A stretch of 64,000 bases of DNA from Colias croceus (taxonomy: Eukaryota > Arthropoda > Insecta > Lepidoptera > Pieridae): contig NC_059565.1 of assembly GCF_905220415.1 (NCBI RefSeq), forward strand, positions 1,123,501 to 1,187,500, read 5' to 3'. Made by a program: the position numbers and the translations under genes. Positions 58,501-64,000 of this stretch are shown in pieces. How positions within the stretch are numbered: position 1 is the first letter of the stretch; the number at the start of each line of letters is the position of its first letter. The notes under the pieces are model-generated. The model did no database searches and was not told where the DNA came from. It saw only the letters and a program-made list of their open reading frames with translations.

Positions 58501-59561
58501 TGAAGATTACTCCAATATATTAGTGAAAACCGCATCTAAATCGGATAAGCCGTTTCTGAGATTAGCGTGCACGAACATACAGACAAACAGACAAACAGAC
58601 AAAAATTTTTTTAACTACAGTTTTGGGTTTGGGATCGATTTAGTAATAACACCTGCTAATTTTTTTTTCCATATTTTCATTGTACAGACACCGCTTTTCT
58701 AGAATTTTATTATATGTATTGATGATGATTATATTTATCGTCGCCTAGTACCCACAACACAAGCCTTAATTAATTGAGCTTACTGTGGGACTAGGTCGAT
58801 TTGTGTAATAATGTCCTATAATATTTATTTATTTTTATACTTCTTGTGTACGATTAATGAACTAATAGTTCGGGATACATCGCCCATTTTTGCAAGTGAC
58901 TACTATCAAGCTGATTTTCCGTTTGTAGCTTTATTTTGATGAGACACCGAATAATTTCGTGTACGAAACTCTCGATTGTGGTAGCTAACAGAGATAACAA
59001 GGATAAATTTTTTTGATTTGATGGTTCTCAAATATTTATTACGCAATTTGTAGGACAATATGTCTGTTGAATTATATAAACATTAACTAAGTGAAAACAA
59101 AAAAATCAGCTTGTTAGTAATCATTTATGATGACCTCGTTATCGATACACTTTGGAATGGGGGACTCTTTGAACCAACCATAGATTTTGTAGGACAAATA
59201 TTTTTTCGAATAATTTAGTTAATTATCTTGAGATTGAACAAAAAAAAATTCAGTTAGTAATAAATATTTGAGAACCATCAAATCAAAATTTTTTATCCTT
59301 GTTATCTCTGTTAGCTACCACAATCGAGATTTTCGTACACGAAATTATTGGGCGTCGCATCAAAATAAAGCTACAAACGGAAAATTAGCTTGATAGTAGT
59401 CACTTGCAAAAATGGGCGATGTATCCTAAACTATAAATAATAATATTTATTTACAGGCGAATAGACAATCAAGCAGTCCAGAACCACCGTTTCACATGCA
59501 ACACTTCAAATTACCAGACATGGTGGCTCTCAGAGCGGACGACGATCCGCCGCAAACGTAA
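52529..59561 (+). CDS. BTB gene, 3' module C: five exons, divergent psq HTH
   Basis: Exons are 52529-52665, 53145-53261, 53764-53909, 55054-55111 and 59457-59561. After the shared phase-1 exon they add 563 nt to give a 413-aa isoform. The first two exons are acidic and Pro-rich (DGSDSESDTRSARITDH; PTIMTIGPGYVPSVNVIHVG). The third encodes most of a psq-like HTH (RRSEVVLRQAADCVSRGLTF, QTVSEQFNIPISTI). The fourth finishes it with RFFMARKGILPRRRRGRSTQ, a basic AT-hook-like tail. The last encodes PPFHMQHFKLPDMVALRADD and stop. The fourth exon must use a weak donor (ACGCAA then GTTGGT) to stay open; the stronger-looking G/GTAATT 4 nt on would give a stop after two residues of the last exon. Loss of the PRK-LRNWM core sets this HTH apart from A and B. 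Confidence 0.82.
53971..54196 (+). mobile_element. tRNA-derived SINE (module C intron)
   Basis: A pol III A-box-like TGGTACAGTGGTTGACGCG and a B box GGTTCGATTCCCGG, 25-30 nt apart, are followed by a tRNA-unrelated body and an AAAAATAAATAGATAG tail. Confidence 0.75.
54225..54431. mobile_element. 207-bp MITE, GGCTGGTTGCAGAGCTTGAC ends
   Basis: Perfect-looking inverted ends GGCTGGTTGCAGAGCTTGAC / GTCAAGCTCTGCAACCAGCC. A second copy forms the core of 60,055-60,259. Open frames here are repeat sequence. Confidence 0.75.
54529..54660. mobile_element. MITE, GAAGTGAAACTTC family
   Basis: GTCAGAAGTGTAACTTCTTT at the left and CTAAAGAAGTTTTACTTC at the right. Confidence 0.6.
54812..55035. mobile_element. 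tRNA-like foldback element
   Basis: The outer arms (54,812-54,876 and about 54,977-55,035) are inverted copies containing GATCACAAGGCGGGACTCGA and its inverse GGGTTCAAGTCCCGCC. Each arm therefore carries a pol III B box. The body holds GGATGCCTCACCAACTCAGC, an inverse A-box-like run. It ends 18 bp before a module C exon. Confidence 0.65.
55135..55356 (+). mobile_element. Helitron-like copy just after module C exon 4
   Basis: TCCTACCAATATTATAAATG at the 5' end; GGCGAAGCCGCGGGCGGAAA then TCTAGT at the 3' end. It begins 23 bp after the exon end. Confidence 0.78.
55494..55918. mobile_element. Truncated copy of the 569-bp TIR element
   Basis: Nearly identical to 59,020-59,434, with the same interior and right TIR, but lacking the outer left TIR. 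The frame at 55,778-56,071 is within and beyond it and has no recognisable domain. Confidence 0.75.
56419..58703 (-). mobile_element. 2.3-kb Helitron-like insert inside the SINE
   Basis: Starts ACTAGCTGTGCCCGCGACTT, the inverse of a hairpin-CTAGT end, and ends ACCGCTTTTCTAGA, the inverse of a TC 5' end. It sits between T and A. Inside are an inverted repeat (about 56,825-56,925 and 56,995-57,090; CAAACTTCCCGACGATC) and a series of ~120-bp degenerate repeats (57,380-58,050). No Rep/helicase frame, so non-autonomous. Confidence 0.6.
57380..58050. repeat. Degenerate ~120-bp tandem repeats
   Basis: The phrase AAATGGATGAACCGATTTTG or a near form recurs at about 57,390, 57,540, 57,668, 57,788, 57,922 and 58,018, each followed by ATAAAATATGACTAATTG-like and CCTTTCAT-like phrases. 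Confidence 0.7.
58866..59434. mobile_element. 569-bp TIR element next to the last module C exon
   Basis: TIRs of about 170 bp (ATAGTTCGGGATACATCGCC at the left; the inverse ends GTATCCTAAACTAT). It ends 22 bp before the last exon, so the acceptor's upstream sequence abuts the element. No transposase frame. Confidence 0.8.
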
Positions 59562-60500
59562 CTTTTGTTACAATAACGGAAATATTTGTAACAGAAAAGG
59601 TTACAGAATTGTAATAACGGTAGCAACTTTTGTAACAATGAAGAAACGTAACTTTTGTTACAATAATGGAAATATTTGTAACGGAAATGGTATGATCGTC
59701 ATATTGCAATTGTTACAGAATTGTAATAAACTAATAACGGTAACATAACTTTTGCAACAATAGCGGAAATATTTGTTACGGAAATGGTATCGTTATATTG
59801 CAATTGTTACAGAATTGTAATAACGGTAACATAACTTTTGTAACAATAACATAATTTGTAACGAAATTGTTACGAGATATTTATATGTAATAACGGAAAC
59901 ATAGTGACATAAGTGTACACGTGCATTTAGATAACGAAATGTTTTTGGTAATAACGGAAATATTATGTAGTGTAACGGAAACTGCAATATAAGAGCTAGC
60001 GGGCAAGAGCAACTTTTGTCTCCTTCACTATTTAGTCTCTCCCATCAACTCTATGGCCGGTTGCAGAGCTGAGAGACCATCAGTGCGTACGTCAGTCGCG
60101 CTTGTCATATGTATGGAAATTCATAAAACCGTTCATAGCTAGACCGACCGTACGCACGCGTATTGTCATGCGCATTAGTGTCATAGTCATACAATTGTTG
60201 ATGCGTATCGTCAGGACCGACGGTGCGCACTGACGGTCGGTCAAGCTCTGCAACCAGCCATAGAGTTGATGGGAGAGACTAAATAGTGAACGAGACAAAA
60301 GTTGCTCTTGCGTGCTAGCTCTAAGAAATAACGTTATATATCGGAAATAAGAGTGATAACTGATATTGTAATTGTTACGGAATTGTAATAACGGAAACTT
60401 TGTGTATATGCATTTAGAAAATAACGGTATGTTTTTGGGAATAACGGAAATATATAATAATGTGGGGTAACGGAAAGTGCAATGTTTGTTGTAATTAAAG
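59562..60500 (+). repeat. TAACGG-rich degenerate repeat, module C 3' UTR
   Basis: Starting at the stop codon, variants of GTAACAATAACGGAAAT and TTGTTACAGAATTGTAATAA recur. TAACGG appears at least ten times over 59,570-59,990 and again at 60,380-60,480. A foldback element splits the array. Confidence 0.7.
59993..60321. mobile_element. 329-bp foldback element containing a MITE
   Basis: The outer arms (59,993-60,054 and 60,260-60,321; GAGCTAGCGGGCAAGAGCAA with its inverse) enclose 60,055-60,259, a copy of the 54,225-54,431 MITE. Nearly the whole segment is one long imperfect palindrome. Confidence 0.75.
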
Positions 60501-60523
60501 GAAATGGGAAATGTCACAAAACG

Positions 60524-60663
60524 AGCGTGTCGAGCACACGTGTCAGAAGTGAAACTTCTTTGGCAAGATACCAAAATCGTCGCTTACTCCATGACGTGAC
60601 TGTATTGCCATGACGCGACCTTGAAATTTTATTCACAACGCGCTTAAAGTTTCACTTCAAAAT
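60524..60663. mobile_element. MITE, GAAGTGAAACTTC family
   Basis: GTGTCAGAAGTGAAACTTCT at the left and GCTTAAAGTTTCACTTC at the right. Confidence 0.6.
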
Positions 60664-60724
60664 ATTGAATTTTGACTGTTATGGGTCGGAAATATATTAT
60701 GTGTATCGCAGTATTTAGAAATGA

Positions 60725-60730
60725 AATAAA
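60725..60730 (+). terminator. Possible poly(A) signal for BTB isoform C
   Basis: AATAAA about 1.16 kb after the module C stop. It is the first one seen outside mobile elements; use is not proven. Confidence 0.3.
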
Positions 60731-60873
60731 GTGATCTATTTAAGTGAATTAGTCAGTGTCGTGGAATAGTTGTATATTGTGTGCTGCTGAACGATTTGTT
60801 GCGCAACTTGTTGACGAGAACACAAATTAGTTCAAAAACACATATACAAATCTTTTATATATTATGGCCTTCT

Positions 60874-61056
60874 TCACAATGGGCGACGTTGTTCGAGTAG
60901 AGTCACGATAGTGCCTAAATGTCTATGATCGGCCGTCATTGTAGATGTTTCATAAACGCCGTAATGGCGGCAAACATCGGCCATCATTTGTTGGGCCAAC
61001 GCTGCCGATTGTGTAGAGGGCTCATTACATTTATAATACATATTATAGACTGCCAT
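60874..61056 (-). CDS. Small unrecognised ORF, coding-like base use
   Basis: This 60-aa frame (MAVYNMYYKCNEPSTQ..., ending LLEQRRPL) is richer in G and C at third positions than its surroundings and shares no sequence with repeats in this window. No known domain was recognised and no splice partner or poly(A) signal was found. It could be a decayed gene fragment or a chance frame. Confidence 0.25.
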   Translation of the reverse strand: MAVYNMYYKCNEPSTQSAALAQQMMADVCRHYGVYETSTMTADHRHLGTIVTLLEQRRPL

Positions 61057-61868
61057 TTCATTGCAATAAAAATATATTTATGATATTTATATTTCACAGG
61101 AGGTTCTAAGTTTTATTTATTTATGTATGTAAAAATAAAAATACATAATATGGCTAGTTGCGCAACTAAATCTCAGTTTTATAAAATATATACTTGTAAT
61201 AGCGGTAATAGATATTATGTGCCTATTATATGATAATAATTACAGAGTCGATGTAAATAATGCTAAGAATCCGTGAAAATATTTTTTTTAAGGTAACTAC
61301 AATACTGGGAAAATTGTTTTTTCTATAATTAAATACAATTTTTATTTTGAAAAACCGGAAACATAACTATTTGTAGTGTGAAAAGATTACTTACTATTTT
61401 TTTGTATGGCAAGACTTTTTGGTATAATTTTTTTGACAATAGGTTTTTTTTTCATATAATTTTATGATATTTATTACAAACTACTTATCGTATAGCCTCA
61501 TTGTTATTGAATCTGACTTTAAATTATTAATAATATAAAATATATTTCTACGCAAAATAAACAATTTTAGTATTATTATGTTTGTCTCGCTCACACTTAC
61601 CGTATTTCAAAAAGAAAGAGTGAGACAAAATATTAATTCTACAAGTAAAGACATTGACGTACATATATTTTGTGTCGAAACATTTAAAGTATTGAATCTC
61701 AAATTATTTTTAAGGTTAAATGTATTCGCTTGCAATATAATTATTTTTAAGTAGTCGGAGGTCGCAGGTTCGATTTCTGCTGGTAATAAGATGACTAGAT
61801 GTATGTTTAATTTATAAATAAGTTTAATTTTTGATACTAGATCAAAAATCTCGTTTTTTTATATTAAC

Positions 61869-62692
61869 CTTAGATTATGGATTGGTCTCCGCGCGCGCGC
61901 TACGACTAGATACCGCTCCACCTAAAAACAATAGCTCCGTGAGTGCGGCAACTCAGTTCTGTAGTGTGTGTAAGGCGATTTGTAAGGACGCTAGTGTGTG
62001 TGAAGAATTGTACTGCCAGCTACATAAATTTTACCCCATAAATGGGAAATGGGCTATCTTGGAAAGAAGTTTGAAAAATATTTTTATTTCATTTTGGCCT
62101 TGCCGGGAATCGAACCCATGAACATATGTGACTCAAATCCACTTGCGATGCCACTATACTATCACAAAGGTTTTTTTAAAAGTAAAAAAGCGGTAATAAA
62201 AAAATAACATATATATGAGTCAGTTAAACAAGGTTAAACAGAAATAAATTATTGTTATTATCATTTTTTTATAATATGCGTTAGTAATAGTATTGAAAAA
62301 AAAAACATTATGAATAAAATAAGTTCAAATTAAAAGTGTGTTTTTGGGATATGCAGTACGGCAACACTAAATGGCGTCGTATTTTCGTAAACAACATTTT
62401 CAAAGTACAGGTGAAATATTGAATAATACGATTATTCCTGATGGTACGTAATCCCAGTGTCTTTCTTATTATTTGTTGAATTTTTTTTAAACAGTTTTAT
62501 GGCACAAACAGGCATTTTACTTCAGGTTTTGTCCAAAATCTTTAGAAACTATCGGTACGCCCTCTCCACACAATGCTTGTGACACGACTGGCTCGGGTAC
62601 GCCGATTTCGGCGTACTTTTAGTTGCCGCATTTTTCGAGTACGCCGGCGGTATCTAGTCGTAGCGCGCGCGGAGACCAATCCTTAATCTAAG
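61869..62692. mobile_element. 824-bp TIR element with 8-bp target duplication
   Basis: TIRs of about 48 bp (CTTAGATTATGGATTGGTCT, then a CGCGCGCG run and TACGACTAGATACCGC) are flanked by ATATTAAC at 61,861-61,868 and 62,693-62,700. An 8-bp duplication fits hAT- or P-like mobilisers. The interior carries a minus-strand tRNA-like segment (62,095-62,172). No transposase frame, so non-autonomous. Confidence 0.85.
62095..62172 (-). repeat. tRNA-like segment within the TIR element
   Basis: On the minus strand it reads TTGTGATAGTATAGTGGCAT (A-box-like) and GGGTTCGATTCCCGGCAAGG (B box). Acceptor-stem pairing is imperfect, so it is more likely a SINE head or tRNA pseudogene than a working tRNA. Confidence 0.5.
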
Positions 62693-62700
62693 ATATTAAC

Positions 62701-64000
62701 TTTATGTAAGATCTGCATTTTTATTATAAATTCGCGCTATTTGGGTTTTTTTAATTTTATTTGATACGATTATTTTAAACATTTAAAAGTTTTTTTTACT
62801 GCTTCGTTCATTAATGAAATGATCTGACTTTTTATGGCAACTATTTTCTATTTTTTTACCACAACAGTATTATATTATATTTATCATTTAATACAAGTAT
62901 TGTTTTTTAAATTAAGTTTTTTGAGTGGTTCAAAATTTTATTAATTTGGTAAAATATAAACTCCATCTGTTCTTTACTTAAAAAGATGTTATATTTTATA
63001 AAAGGGCGGGCTTTTCAATGTGACAGTACAATTTTTATAATAGCGCCATCTCTTATTTAGAACAAAATTTCTATTATTGTTTGTATTGACATTTTTACAA
63101 CGTAAATATTTTTACGCTGTAAACTTGTTTCTTAAAGCTTAATTTCATTAATTCAGAATGTGTTTATTTATCTAATAGTTACATTTAAGAATAATATATT
63201 AAAAAATATGTCAAAAAGTGTTAAGGCTATCAGTGACATAGCCGCGAAAGCAATTTTTAACCTTACAGTTATTATGTACATATTTATTGTTTTTCCATGA
63301 ATCCACATATAAAAATGAGAAAAAGAAACTTTAATAATGAGTCCGTCAATGTGAAAATGAGTTATAATTTTTCCTGTGAATAAATAGTTAAGTGCCATCT
63401 CGATGTTTTAGATATTGATGTATAGAAAATATAGTTTTGCAACTGTAGACGTGGGTGTTTAGACGCGTAATAAAATATTTTTGTGAATTATGTGGTTTTA
63501 TTTCTTCCTATTCCTATCTATATTATAAAAATGAATCGCCTAAGCGCAAAGCAATAGAACGGTTGAACCGATTTTGTTAATAATTGAATTTGACACAAAT
63601 ACACCAATTTTAACAAAAAATAAGTAATGCAACGCCTCCGAAACTTAAAAACCATACAAATAGCTATAAGCTGTACAATTTTCAGGTATTTCACGTTTTT
63701 ATTTTCCATAAAAGTTAACAAGTCACATTTTTAATATAGCGCCATCTATTGGTAGGTAACTATGTACAAATTTGGTTTCGGCCAAGGTTTCGGCATAATA
63801 AACTGAGTGAGATTTCGAAATCCAACTTTTTTTGCTGCGTTCATTATGGGTTAGGTTAGATTTGTTTAATTTACTACAACTTACAAGCGACTGACGGACC
63901 TTTTGAGACTCAACCTAAGGACTCAACATAATTTTTATCTGCGAGCGTTTGTAAATGAAATCATATATAGTTATACACTAATAATTAATAATGATCTAAA
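62701..64000. other. AT-rich, no gene recognised
   Basis: Only short chance frames on the minus strand. A TATAGCGCCATCTATTGG-type phrase recurs (63,733; similar at 63,041), common in insect repeats. Confidence 0.45.

Larger units (their letters stand above)
56270..58836 (+). mobile_element. tRNA-derived SINE, split by a Helitron-like insert
   Basis: The 5' half (56,270-56,418) has GACGACGCGGTTGGCGCAGT and the B box GGGTTCGATCCCCGG. The 3' half (58,704-58,836) has TAGTACCCACAACACAAGCC and TGTCCTATAATATTTATTT. Joined, they resemble a known lepidopteran SINE layout. The 2.3-kb insert between them is listed separately. Confidence 0.7.

Noticed and set aside
60092..60574. 160-aa minus-strand frame
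   Set aside because: It crosses a MITE, a foldback arm and the TAACGG repeat; composition follows those repeats, and no domain is seen.
61831..62121. 96-aa plus frame with a Cys-rich part (FCSVCKAIC)
   Set aside because: The Cys pairs hinted at a zinc finger, but the frame starts outside the 824-bp TIR element, crosses its TIR and ends in the inverse tRNA-like segment, so it is chance.

Overview
The window is AT-rich nuclear DNA of an insect, almost certainly a lepidopteran. Evidence: spliced genes with GT-AG introns, dozens of short Helitron-like copies (TC at the 5' end, a GC hairpin plus CTAGT at the 3' end, insertion between A and T) of the kind known from moths and butterflies, many small terminal-inverted-repeat (TIR) elements, tRNA-derived SINEs, and an APE-RT LINE whose ORF1 resembles the baculovirus FP25K-type domain. 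The species cannot be fixed from this sequence.

Layout. 1-15.3 kb: no coding gene; repeats, a 39-bp perfect palindrome at 441-532, several TIR elements, and at 8.1-8.5 kb a GC-richer block that could be a minus-strand first exon. 15,382-20,992 (+): a complete nine-exon gene for the 26S proteasome lid subunit PSMD13/Rpn9 (385 aa). 21.0-24.7 kb: intergenic, with a 2,161-bp element with long TIRs and a perfect 9-bp target duplication (Mutator-like), a decayed copy of the PSMD13 3' end, and a 4 x 61-bp tandem array. 24.7-30.0 kb: repeats, nothing coding seen.

30,295-59,561 (+): one large BTB-domain gene. Six shared exons (226 aa, BTB domain at the N terminus) end in phase 1. They can join in frame to three different 3' modules, each ending in its own stop and each carrying a pipsqueak-type helix-turn-helix: A (40,726-42,572, with an AT-hook), B (48,365-48,756, single exon) and C (52,529-59,561, five exons). 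The predicted isoforms are 524, 356 and 413 aa. This is a lola/mod(mdg4)-style design: one dimerisation domain with exchangeable DNA-binding ends. Introns are packed with mobile elements, several lying within 10-35 bp of splice sites. Intron 3 holds a 4.1-kb LINE inserted into an older MITE, whose uninterrupted relative lies 18 kb downstream. 59.6-64 kb: the isoform C 3' region, with a TAACGG-rich degenerate repeat broken by a foldback element, then an 824-bp TIR element with an 8-bp target duplication.

All exon boundaries were worked out by eye from reading frame, splice dinucleotides and remembered family features. No alignment, transcript or database search was possible.
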